From the IMG/VR virus record IMGVR_UViG_3300036845_000230, positions 1 through 32,520 of that record: a DNA stretch of 32,520 bases. One strand, written 5' to 3'. The position numbers were made by a program, and so were the translations under genes. The DNA comes from a virus. A model generated the notes under the pieces. It did not search any database. It was not told where the DNA came from and saw nothing but the letters and a program-made list of their open reading frames with translations. Shown piece after piece: positions 1-7,477 of this stretch. The stretch's first letter is position 1, and the number at the start of each line of letters is the position of its first letter.

Positions 1-1690
1 CATAAGCATTGACACATGAATTGGAGTACGATATCTGACTACCAGCGCAGTAGTTCGAGGCAGTTCCATTCGTTTGTGCCAATCCCCATCCGATATAGAT
101 AGCAAAGATATTCGGCGTATGAAATGCGGATGAACCCCAATGGTTCATGCAGAATTGGCCGATGCTATAGAAGCGCGCCTGGTTTGAGACGGCAGTTTGG
201 AAAATGGCCGCCATCGTCGCCTGAATGGCGTCGACGTAAGCACCTGCAATCATGAAGGTGCCGCCGCTGATAATGAGGTTACTGTTGTGCGCCATTCCGA
301 CAGAGAAGAACTGTGATCCAACAGCATAGAAGTTTGAACCGACCACGCTGCCGTTGACATCAATGTACCAAGTGCATCCAGTAGCCAGACAAGACGCTAC
401 GCAATTGATGTTGACTATGCCAGCCTGAACACCAATCAGGTTCTGTTGGGCCGGTCCAGAACCAATCGTGGCTCCTCCAGTCACCATGAAGTTAGTCAGC
501 ATACCAATAGCGCCACGAGTAAGGAATTGAACCGGCTTGCCGCCGCTGGTCACTCCAAGCCTAAGTTCAGCACGGAAAGCGGTCCGCAGCATGGTCGTAT
601 TAGCATTGGAGTCGGCATTGATGGCCGCTGCGGTAAAGCCAGTCGACGTGAAGTTACCAGGAGCAGGAACAAACACTGGTGTCGGACCAGCGATGGTCAA
701 TCTTTCAGAGTCAGGATGCTCGATATCAATGGTGACTGTATAGTTATGAATAAGTGCTGGCCCGCTTGTTGCGCCCTGCAAGTTGAATGTCAGCGCACCA
801 GCCAGATCGATGCGACGACGAGACAACCATGTCATAGCTGCGTTCAAATCAACGAAGTCTGCGCCAGCATTTGGTCCAACAACAAACGCAACAGTGCCAG
901 TGATACGCTCCAGCCAGATCGGCGACAGCATCTTGAAATTCGTGCCGTCATACCAGACCCGGATCAGCATCCCAGGCATGATGTCGCCCGGCGACAAATC
1001 AATCAAGCCGGGAAGCTTCATAGGTATGGCACCAAGATTGTTGACGTTGATGTCAACCGGTCCGGTGTTCTTGTTCTTCACAAGGATTGTGAAACCCTGT
1101 CCTGCCGCGTAAGCGGTCGGTGCAATGGCTGGAGTACCAATGATATGATTGGTGGTGCCGACATCAACGATATAATCCGCACCATTAAACCAGCCACCAG
1201 TGACAGTGACGTTGCCTGTCGTACCGCTGACGAGTTGGAAATTCGCACCATCATAGACTAGAACGGCAATGCCGCCAAGGCGCAAGTCACCGGCAATAAG
1301 CGGCGTTCCATCTTTGCGCACGATCTGCGCGGCGGGAAGACCATTGACCCGGATGGTGCTTGGTCCAGTGTTATTATAGGCGCAAAGTACGCGGATCTCA
1401 GTGGCTTGCTCATACGCCGTGATAGGCGGATCAAGCGCAATGCTGAGCGCGTTTTGCGAGCCGGTATCTGTACCGAAAGCAAAGAAGGCGCGGCGGGCGG
1501 CACGTGTGAGTTGGAACAGATCAGCATCAGTCGGGTTATACCCGCCCTTCATGATCATGTTCACAATTTCACGCTGTGGATACTCGATTGACTCGGCAGG
1601 CGGAATGCTACCCGCCAGACCTTGACTGGGATCGCCGTTCACATAACCGGCGTCAGGATCTGTAACGCCATAAGGTGCATGATACTCCAT
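1..1690 (-). CDS. Tail fibre protein, 3' end outside window
   Basis: The frame is open from the ATG at 1690 to the window edge, giving 563 residues with no stop, so the C-terminus is missing. An AAGGGG ribosome-binding site sits six bases before the ATG, just after the stop of the gp48-like gene. Residues about 15-60 resemble the N-terminal, baseplate-attaching part of many tail fibres (GSIPPAESIEYPQREIVNMI, then YNPTDADLFQL). Two short beta-rich segments with the pattern VYDGANFQL / VWYDGTNFKM follow at about 140-150 and 255-265. From about residue 275 (GPNAGADFVDLNAAMTWL) the sequence looks like the start of a right-handed beta-helix of the pectate-lyase type, common in receptor-binding fibres and depolymerases. 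Position after gp48 matches the Mu fibre gene S. Enzymatic activity cannot be judged without the missing part. Confidence 0.85.
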   Translation of the reverse strand, partial: MEYHAPYGVTDPDAGYVNGDPSQGLAGSIPPAESIEYPQREIVNMIMKGGYNPTDADLFQLTRAARRAFFAFGTDTGSQNALSIALDPPITAYEQATEIRVLCAYNNTGPSTIRVNGLPAAQIVRKDGTPLIAGDLRLGGIAVLVYDGANFQLVSGTTGNVTVTGGWFNGADYIVDVGTTNHIIGTPAIAPTAYAAGQGFTILVKNKNTGPVDINVNNLGAIPMKLPGLIDLSPGDIMPGMLIRVWYDGTNFKMLSPIWLERITGTVAFVVGPNAGADFVDLNAAMTWLSRRRIDLAGALTFNLQGATSGPALIHNYTVTIDIEHPDSERLTIAGPTPVFVPAPGNFTSTGFTAAAINADSNANTTMLRTAFRAELRLGVTSGGKPVQFLTRGAIGMLTNFMVTGGATIGSGPAQQNLIGVQAGIVNINCVASCLATGCTWYIDVNGSVVGSNFYAVGSQFFSVGMAHNSNLIISGGTFMIAGAYVDAIQATMAAIFQTAVSNQARFYSIGQFCMNHWGSSAFHTPNIFAIYIGWGLAQTNGTASNYCAGSQISYSNSCVNAY

Positions 1691-1702
1691 GTCGTTCCCC
1701 TT

Positions 1703-2416
1703 CTAAGGCGTTCCCGCCATTGGACCCATCTCTTGCAAGATGGAGTAATCGTAGACCATCTCAGTGTGTGCTGGTTTCCAACGTTCAAGCAAGCACTCTA
1801 TCGGGCTATTGAGTATGATCTTCAAATGCGGGTGAACCCCGCATTGGCTGTAGAGTGTGCCGCAACGAAACCATTCCAGAACCGCCTGATCAGCATTCAC
1901 ATACCAATAATAGCGATTTTCTGGCGGACCAATGTACCAGCGATAAAGCCCGGTATCGTCATACTCATATCTGGTGTCACCACATTCACTGACACCGCAC
2001 ATGAACGGTGCCCATTCCGAAATCTTCAAATTATAGCCGGTCAGATTACTGATTTCTTCAAAGAACGCACGGCTTTGTCCGCCAAGCAAAGTCATGTACA
2101 TGACAAGCATGTTCTGGCGTTCAGCAATCGTCGTAGCTGCCGGGAAGCATGGGTCAGGCAAACCCCAATTCCGTTCCCAGTCTGGCAATAGTTCTACTGT
2201 CTTGCGCGGGTCACTTTCTGTTTCCAATAGATCAGCCGCACGCCCGTCCACGTATCCCCAATATTCGGCAAGACCTTGCACCGTCATGAACAAGATGCCG
2301 CCCGGTGAACGCGGCCACGCTTGGCCTTGCGGCAATAGCCCCATCATCGCATGCGTGTAATCATCCCCACTGCGACGGACGTGAATATCAATTGGAGGAA
2401 GCTGGAGTTGCGTCAT
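1703..2416 (-). CDS. Baseplate protein, Mu gp48-like (YmfQ/DUF2313 family)
   Basis: This 237-residue protein has the family signature at its N-terminus: DYTHAMMGLLPQGQAWPR, followed by LAEYWGYVDGRAADLLETES and DPRKTVELLPDWERNWGLPD. In Mu and P2-like phages this family (P2 gpI / Mu gp48 / YmfQ) builds the baseplate wedge tip that connects to the tail fibres. It begins with an ATGA overlap with the gp47-like gene and is followed by the tail fibre gene, exactly the expected order. The C-terminal half is Cys- and Trp-rich (CGVSECGDTRYEY, then GTLYSQCGVHPHLKII), also typical of the family. Length fits the family, and nothing indicates truncation. Confidence 0.92.
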   Translation of the reverse strand: MTQLQLPPIDIHVRRSGDDYTHAMMGLLPQGQAWPRSPGGILFMTVQGLAEYWGYVDGRAADLLETESDPRKTVELLPDWERNWGLPDPCFPAATTIAERQNMLVMYMTLLGGQSRAFFEEISNLTGYNLKISEWAPFMCGVSECGDTRYEYDDTGLYRWYIGPPENRYYWYVNADQAVLEWFRCGTLYSQCGVHPHLKIILNSPIECLLERWKPAHTEMVYDYSILQEMGPMAGTP

Positions 2417-3555
2417 TGTCCTTTGGTTGCTGGAGGCGAGGGTATCAACAGACCATGGGAAACCGACACGCCATCATAATAGATATCACCGAGCACCGCC
2501 ATATGCCCAAGGCTCGGCATGATATCATCAGCATTGTCCAACAAGTCGAAGCTGACAACACCCGGCGAATTCATAATGGCATATGTCTTCCATACCGCAA
2601 AAATTTCTTGTCCCGGTGCTGCGTTGGCGAACAACATATTCAAGATATTTTGCTGGATAGCACCACGCGTTGCATCATTGTCCACAGAGAGACTGCCGAT
2701 GTGAATATCAATTGTTTCTGGTATTGGGCTGAGTACCCATCGATCCTTGACTGTGACCGGTCGCTTCTGGTCGATATAGGCCGTCACATTGTCAATATCA
2801 GTTTGCAATGGGAAGCCGCCATTGTCCGCGCGCAAATCATCACACATGAACCGGACAGTGACCGTACCGATGCCCATTTCATTCGGGCTACACCAAGCCC
2901 GCGTAACGCCTGGGACGGCCAGAGCCCATTGCTCATAATCAGTTTTGTCACCACCCATCGGCGGCTCACGAATACGCTTTAGAATTCTAGCTCGAAGCTC
3001 ATCATCTGTTTCTGGATCAACACCACCATCCATCGTTACGACGGTCGCCTCATTGTCAATTCCAGGTGGAGGCGTCTGCAACGCCATGATGGTGCCAGCG
3101 GGCAAGTTGCCAATTATCCCAGGCGTTATGGCACGAGCAGGAACCGGCGTTGGCGCATTGGGATCTATGGTGATTTGATCCAGTGTCTGATATTGAACGC
3201 CGTTATCTGCACCGACCAGAATGGTTTCCGCTGGAACAATCGCCAACGGATTACCAGTCAGTGTCACTGTGCCGGAAGCGAGCGTGGCTTGCTTGCGGCC
3301 AACAGTACCATCGGAATTCACCAACCAGATCTGACCATGCCGATCCAGCCATTCAGTCTCAGCGGTGTCTGGAAGAAGCTGAAGCGCCAGCCAATCGATA
3401 TATTGCAGAGTGAGGTGACACAAGGCACCTTGCACGTCGGACATGACACGCAGCACGCTATTCGGTGCAGCGGCGTCAGATCCGGGCAAATACAAATGGA
3501 TATTATCGCGGACTAGGCCGCGGACTTCGCTTAGTGTTGGCGTGGACCACGGCAT
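2413..3555 (-). CDS. Baseplate J-like protein, Mu gp47-like
   Basis: This 380-residue baseplate wedge protein belongs to the baseplate J / gp47 family, which links the tail hub to the peripheral baseplate. The diagnostic stretch is GGVDPETDDELRARILKRIR (about residues 178-197), followed by MGGDKTDYEQWALAVPGVTRAW. The upstream part has the repeated beta pattern GTVTLTG..AIVPAETILVG and IGNLPAGTIMAL seen in the family. It starts directly after the TAG of the gp46-like gene (TAGATG), so translation is probably coupled, and it overlaps the next gene by ATGA. Length is normal for the family. Confidence 0.94.
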   Translation of the reverse strand: MPWSTPTLSEVRGLVRDNIHLYLPGSDAAAPNSVLRVMSDVQGALCHLTLQYIDWLALQLLPDTAETEWLDRHGQIWLVNSDGTVGRKQATLASGTVTLTGNPLAIVPAETILVGADNGVQYQTLDQITIDPNAPTPVPARAITPGIIGNLPAGTIMALQTPPPGIDNEATVVTMDGGVDPETDDELRARILKRIREPPMGGDKTDYEQWALAVPGVTRAWCSPNEMGIGTVTVRFMCDDLRADNGGFPLQTDIDNVTAYIDQKRPVTVKDRWVLSPIPETIDIHIGSLSVDNDATRGAIQQNILNMLFANAAPGQEIFAVWKTYAIMNSPGVVSFDLLDNADDIMPSLGHMAVLGDIYYDGVSVSHGLLIPSPPATKGQ

Positions 3556-4104
3556 CTAAATTCTCATAGCGTTTGGGTTGGCTTGTTGCGAGGCTTGCAA
3601 TTCATCCCACAAGACAGAGTAACGCATATCAATAACAGGGATAGGTCCTTTATAGATAATGATCTGCGAGTCAATCCGTTGCTTGTCAACACGCGCCACA
3701 TAGGCATCGAAAGTGGAAATGATGCTGGCAGTCACATACGGTTGGATTGCATCGTAAATGGCGTTCCTTATCAACATCTCTGTTGCACCAACACGTGACT
3801 CAACCGGGCGTATCGCGGAACGCCTGAAGAGCCAAAGCTTTGAGCCAATCGGCCAAGCATTCCAGATAGTATCACAGTCTAAATCTCCCCACCATCCACA
3901 GCGATCTGTAGAGTCAGGGTCAGGCAATTCATCATCGATGCTGGCGAGCCCATTGGTACCAAGCGCCACCACGATCGCAGTGGCCAAAGCTTGCGTATCA
4001 TCAAGCGTGCCGTCATTCAGCAACGACCAATCAATCGTGATCTGATAGTACGGCGGCTTGAACGTCTGTACAGTTCTGATATCTGGGACGGGATTAAAGT
4101 TCAT
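3556..4104 (-). CDS. Baseplate protein, Mu gp46-like
   Basis: This 182-residue member of the GP46 family is functionally equivalent to the T4 gp25 / P2 gpW wedge protein. The signature is clear: DWSLLNDGTLDDTQALATAI near residues 25-44, then DDELPDPDSTDRCGWWGDL and SKLWLFRRSA. It lies between the spike-like and baseplate J genes, as in Mu. It starts with an ATGA overlap with the preceding gene. Most relatives are about 140-150 residues; the extra C-terminal segment (after about residue 150) is the only slight departure. Confidence 0.92.
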   Translation of the reverse strand: MNFNPVPDIRTVQTFKPPYYQITIDWSLLNDGTLDDTQALATAIVVALGTNGLASIDDELPDPDSTDRCGWWGDLDCDTIWNAWPIGSKLWLFRRSAIRPVESRVGATEMLIRNAIYDAIQPYVTASIISTFDAYVARVDKQRIDSQIIIYKGPIPVIDMRYSVLWDELQASQQANPNAMRI

Positions 4105-5093
4105 CCGATTTTCCCCGGAACATTCTTAGTCGGCCCTTTGACCGTGACGATCAAGGCATACTTGCCACTGCTCTTAGATCCACCACAATAGAAATTCTTA
4201 TCTGAATTGGCTTCCGCCATGGCAGTCCCTTGGTTCTGACTTCCACCACCAGAACTCCCGCCACTGCTCCCGGCTTTGCCGCCCCCTCCTCCACCTCCTC
4301 CTCCACCTCCAGCACTCGCTATGATCAACTGAACAGTCTTACCAGCAAACCTGGAAAGATCCTTGGTCATGTCCATAAAGATGCTGGCATCCTGGTTCTT
4401 ACTCTTCAGTGACTTCTGGCCCATCTGCAAGCCACCCATGCTCCCAAACGCATTGGTGCCACTGGTCGCACTGCCTGTTCCGCCAGTGTCGTACAACGTA
4501 GGGACACCGGGAATTGGCTCGACAAGCGGATCATAAAGATCCTTGATCTTACCAGCAGCGATAGCTGCCAATGCTGCCTTATGGGCCGGTCCGCCCGGCT
4601 GTTGCGCCATCTGCTGTGCTTGATAAGTCTGGCTGGTCATATCCTGCTCAGAGTTGTCACTGAGCAAGGCATGTCGAATTGTCTTGTCATTCGGCGCACT
4701 GCCGAACATGCCATCCTCTGACATGTGGAGTTGTTGCTTTCGACCTTGCGTCGAAAACATGCCAGAGTCACCCTGCGGGAGCCCCATCATACGGTGACGT
4801 TTGTCTTCCATAGGACCAGCAGAAGGAAACGAACGATTACCGCCCATGAAACTCATGAACGACTCGGCACTCGCAACCAGATTGCCGAGCATGCCTTTGA
4901 TAGAGTCCATATTGACAGATGAAAAGCCGAAGTTCTGTGCCGCCTCAATAGCACTTCGGCCTTCACCCTTCATCATATTGCCAGCCATCTCCTGCATGAA
5001 TTGGTTGTCATCCACGCTGCCGACAGTGCTGCGCGCACCGCCCGCAGTGTAAGCACGATAAGCCGCATTAGCTCCAGTCGCACGATGTACCAT
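4101..5093 (-). CDS. Baseplate spike / gp45-like protein with unusual low-complexity regions
   Basis: This 330-residue protein occupies the position of Mu gp45 (baseplate spike, gpV-like), between gp44 and gp46. A recognisable core is EDKRHRMMGLPQGDSGMF followed by KQQLHMSEDGMF (about residues 96-130), matching the part of gp45/gpV proteins that follows the OB fold. The rest is atypical. The N-terminus is rich in Met, Gly and Ala, with no clear OB fold. Residues about 155-190 are Gln/Ala-rich. A run of twelve glycines (about 264-275) precedes a Gly/Ser linker and a short beta segment ending in YALIVTVKGPTKN. It begins at a TAATG junction. The spike role rests on position plus the one conserved core. 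Confidence 0.78.
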   Translation of the reverse strand: MVHRATGANAAYRAYTAGGARSTVGSVDDNQFMQEMAGNMMKGEGRSAIEAAQNFGFSSVNMDSIKGMLGNLVASAESFMSFMGGNRSFPSAGPMEDKRHRMMGLPQGDSGMFSTQGRKQQLHMSEDGMFGSAPNDKTIRHALLSDNSEQDMTSQTYQAQQMAQQPGGPAHKAALAAIAAGKIKDLYDPLVEPIPGVPTLYDTGGTGSATSGTNAFGSMGGLQMGQKSLKSKNQDASIFMDMTKDLSRFAGKTVQLIIASAGGGGGGGGGGGKAGSSGGSSGGGSQNQGTAMAEANSDKNFYCGGSKSSGKYALIVTVKGPTKNVPGKIG

Positions 5094-6253
5094 TATGGGA
5101 TCCTCGGCATTAGGTTGGCGCTTGGGTCTGCTTGTGCTGGAGGAGATGTTCCATAAGCAGGATTAAGTCCAGGAATTTGATTATCGTTCAACATCCACGG
5201 CAACACCAGATCCAGTGTTGATTGTGAACCATTATTGCGGTCCTGGGTAAAAGTCACACGCTGCAAAGCCATCGGTTGATTGATCGGTCCCATGGGAGAA
5301 TTCACCCATAGGCTCATTCCTGGGAAATAAAGATTGCGACCATCATAAGTCCAGCCTTGCACTGTAGCTGTGATATAGACCTTTGCTCCCTCATGCCACT
5401 TGGCTTCATTCTTGGCACGGTCATCAAGTTCGCCTTGGCCTTTTACCGGCTGTTCTGCGACCGTAGTCAAAATAGAAGCTTTGCAGCCTGTCCCTTGGAT
5501 CGGCACGCTTTCTTGCTCGGCCGCAGCACCGCTAGACATGCCGTTGCTGCCAGCCGCATTCTGTCCAATGACTTTGTAGATCAAATAACTGTCATCGACA
5601 TTGACAGTCATATTGAAGGTTTTGATATTGACGCCCTCTTGCAACGTGGCACTCGGCGTTGTGGTGCGATCACCAATCAACAAGAAGCTACCAAGCTTGT
5701 CCGACGCCATTATGATGCCGCGTGGACGCGCCAAGTTCTCTAAGAAGTCCCAGGTCTTTTCGCCCGGATTGGCTTGTACCTTATCGAACGGCAATGGATT
5801 AAGCGTGCCGACAGTAGTCACGGTGCCGTAAGGTGAAAGCACTTTCCGAGCGATCGCCTCAAACGGCATATTGTCGAATGAACCTGTCTGCGTATTGACA
5901 GTCGACTTATAGCCCCACATTGCCAATCCCTTGCCGAGCAATTGGATGGCGTGGCTGTCACTGTCAAAGGCAACTTGGCGCTCGACCAACGTGCCGGTCA
6001 TTGCCAGTTGACCGGAAAGCGTAACTGAAATATCGTCGCACGGTACGAACTGCCACAGCGGCCAATAAGGCACCAGATTAGGTTGACGCTCAGCAGAGGT
6101 GAACCGGCAATAATCGAACGCATCATTCCAGCGAAGCTGAACGTACACTGACTCCCAATCTTGGAACTCTAATCCTTTGACTGTCAATACCGCAATGTCG
6201 GTATCGCTGGCGTAAGCCAGTGGAACTGGATTATCTGCAGGACCAGTCGTCAT
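5093..6253 (-). CDS. Baseplate hub protein, Mu gp44-like (gpP/gpD family)
   Basis: This 386-residue protein matches the Mu gp44 / P2 gpD hub family, equivalent to T4 gp27, which forms the trimeric ring above the spike. Hallmarks are the N-terminal beta region (VTLSGQLAMTGTLVERQVAF), the domain with LGKGLAMWGYKSTVNTQTGS and FEAIARKVLSPYG, and the WDFLENLARPRGIIMASD block, followed by LLIGDRTT. It overlaps the upstream gene by ATGA and leads into the spike gene by TAATG. Order gp43-gp44-gp45 is conserved with Mu. No anomalies are seen. Confidence 0.92.
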   Translation of the reverse strand: MTTGPADNPVPLAYASDTDIAVLTVKGLEFQDWESVYVQLRWNDAFDYCRFTSAERQPNLVPYWPLWQFVPCDDISVTLSGQLAMTGTLVERQVAFDSDSHAIQLLGKGLAMWGYKSTVNTQTGSFDNMPFEAIARKVLSPYGTVTTVGTLNPLPFDKVQANPGEKTWDFLENLARPRGIIMASDKLGSFLLIGDRTTTPSATLQEGVNIKTFNMTVNVDDSYLIYKVIGQNAAGSNGMSSGAAAEQESVPIQGTGCKASILTTVAEQPVKGQGELDDRAKNEAKWHEGAKVYITATVQGWTYDGRNLYFPGMSLWVNSPMGPINQPMALQRVTFTQDRNNGSQSTLDLVLPWMLNDNQIPGLNPAYGTSPPAQADPSANLMPRIP

Positions 6254-6918
6254 GAGCTCAATGCCATTCCATACGTTGGGCAGAAAGCCGGATGGACAAT
6301 CTTATTTTCATCCCGTATCTCATCTGCACGGCTAGCGTCAGCATACAGGCGATAGGCAATCACCAGAGTTGTCAACACAGACGCAAATTGATAATTCACC
6401 ATACGCGGCAACGGCCGTTCAGTCGTAACTAGATGGTCAGTCAGTGCAGCTTGCAGTGAGATCAGCGCTTGAAAAGCCGCCTGATCCATTTCATCTGCGG
6501 CCGTTTCAACCGCGTCACCGAATGGCGTTTGCATAGCCGTCAAGACAGTCTGAACATCCTGTCGGCTAGTGAAAGCCATTGCCCCAATGATCTCTGAATA
6601 GGTGCTCAAGCAAAGCGAGATACAAGAGTTCTTCACCAGCGTACCGCCGAGCGTCGTAGTCACTTGCGCTTCAGTGTCTGCTCGCACTTGGTCGAATTGC
6701 TGCCACGTTGCCCCTGTCGCTTGGACTAGCTCAAAGCAATCCTGCAATGGCGGGCCGATTGCATTCTGCACCAACAGCGACAACGCATCAGCGATTAGGT
6801 CCCCCAATGCGGCGCGGGCTTGCACGCCCTGCGGACCTTGCGCCGGGATGCAGGCGATCAGTTGGCTGCATACTCGTTGGACGACTTTGGAGGCTTCTGT
6901 TGCGTCCGGCTGTTGCAT
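6250..6918 (-). CDS. C-terminal half of a split gp43-type tail/DNA-circulation protein
   Basis: This 222-residue mostly helical protein lies between the gp43 N-terminal-domain gene and gp44. Its size and composition fit the C-terminal part of Mu gp43-type proteins (about 450-490 residues when intact). It starts with ATG at 6918 behind a GGGAG ribosome-binding site seven bases upstream, and a TGA in its own frame sits immediately before the ATG, so it has its own initiation signal. It overlaps the preceding gene by 131 bases in the +1 frame. Assignment is by position and architecture, since no catalytic motif is visible. Confidence 0.75.
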   Translation of the reverse strand: MQQPDATEASKVVQRVCSQLIACIPAQGPQGVQARAALGDLIADALSLLVQNAIGPPLQDCFELVQATGATWQQFDQVRADTEAQVTTTLGGTLVKNSCISLCLSTYSEIIGAMAFTSRQDVQTVLTAMQTPFGDAVETAADEMDQAAFQALISLQAALTDHLVTTERPLPRMVNYQFASVLTTLVIAYRLYADASRADEIRDENKIVHPAFCPTYGMALSS

Positions 6919-7477
6919 TCAACGCTCCCGCTTTTAACGCCTGTTGCGCAAATTGATTTGGATTTTGGGATAGTATGCCTTGCACCTGAGCCTTCAAGAA
7001 GCCAGAGGCTTGGATCAACTGCGCATAGGTGTTCTGCGCACCCGCTGTCGGCTTGATGCCGTACTCCACAAACGACATATCGAAAACGCAATAGCCGCCC
7101 AAGTGTTCTTCTTCAGTGATGCTGTACCGATTGCAAAGAACGTACAACGGCGGCAGCGTAGGCAATTGTAGAATTCCAGGTAAGCCATTATCGAGCACAC
7201 TGATCAAGTTGTCTCGAGGAACTCGATAGTCCCGTTGGAAAAGCGGCTGATTGCTGTCGAATGGATACGCTATGCAATAGCCGCGAATGCTGAACTCCAT
7301 GGCACGACGACCCATAGGCTCAGAATACGGCAGATCACGCTTAGGAAATTGATGCGTGACCACATGCGTCCCGCTCTCACGACGTGTAGACTCGCAATGA
7401 AACTGCATGCCACGAAACATCGCAGGCAATAGCTGATCCCGCCATTTCGTATTTGGAATGTCTAGGATTGTGCTCAT
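6788..7477 (-). CDS. Mu gp43-like protein, DNA circulation N-terminal domain (short)
   Basis: The first about 110 residues carry the DNA_circ_N / Mu gp43 signature: WRDQLLPAMFRGMQFHCEST, SGTHVVTHQFPKRDLPYSEP and GRRAMEFSIRGYC. The family acts in the tail tip or baseplate of Mu-like phages. This product is only 229 residues, about half the usual length, and its last 43 residues (after KAGALNA) are Arg/Pro/Ser-rich and overlap the start of the next gene, so that tail may carry little function. It starts at a TGATG junction with the tape-measure gene. The two adjacent reading frames together equal one normal gp43, which suggests a split gene. Confidence 0.88.
   Translation of the reverse strand: MSTILDIPNTKWRDQLLPAMFRGMQFHCESTRRESGTHVVTHQFPKRDLPYSEPMGRRAMEFSIRGYCIAYPFDSNQPLFQRDYRVPRDNLISVLDNGLPGILQLPTLPPLYVLCNRYSITEEEHLGGYCVFDMSFVEYGIKPTAGAQNTYAQLIQASGFLKAQVQGILSQNPNQFAQQALKAGALNATAGRNRSLQSRPTSMQPTDRLHPGARSAGRASPRRIGGPNR

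Noticed and set aside
446-1261. Long plus-strand open frame of 271 codons
   Set aside because: It is antisense to the tail fibre, has no ribosome-binding site, and its residue composition (rich in Arg, Cys, His, Ser) is that of a shadow frame. The minus-strand frame is open throughout and matches fibre motifs.
2305-2982. Plus-strand open frame of 225 codons
   Set aside because: Antisense to the gp48-like and gp47-like genes; no family features and no ribosome-binding site.
6901-6960. Programmed frameshift joining the two gp43 halves
   Set aside because: No slippery heptamer or +1 signal was seen in the overlap, and the second frame has its own ribosome-binding site, so separate initiation is simpler.
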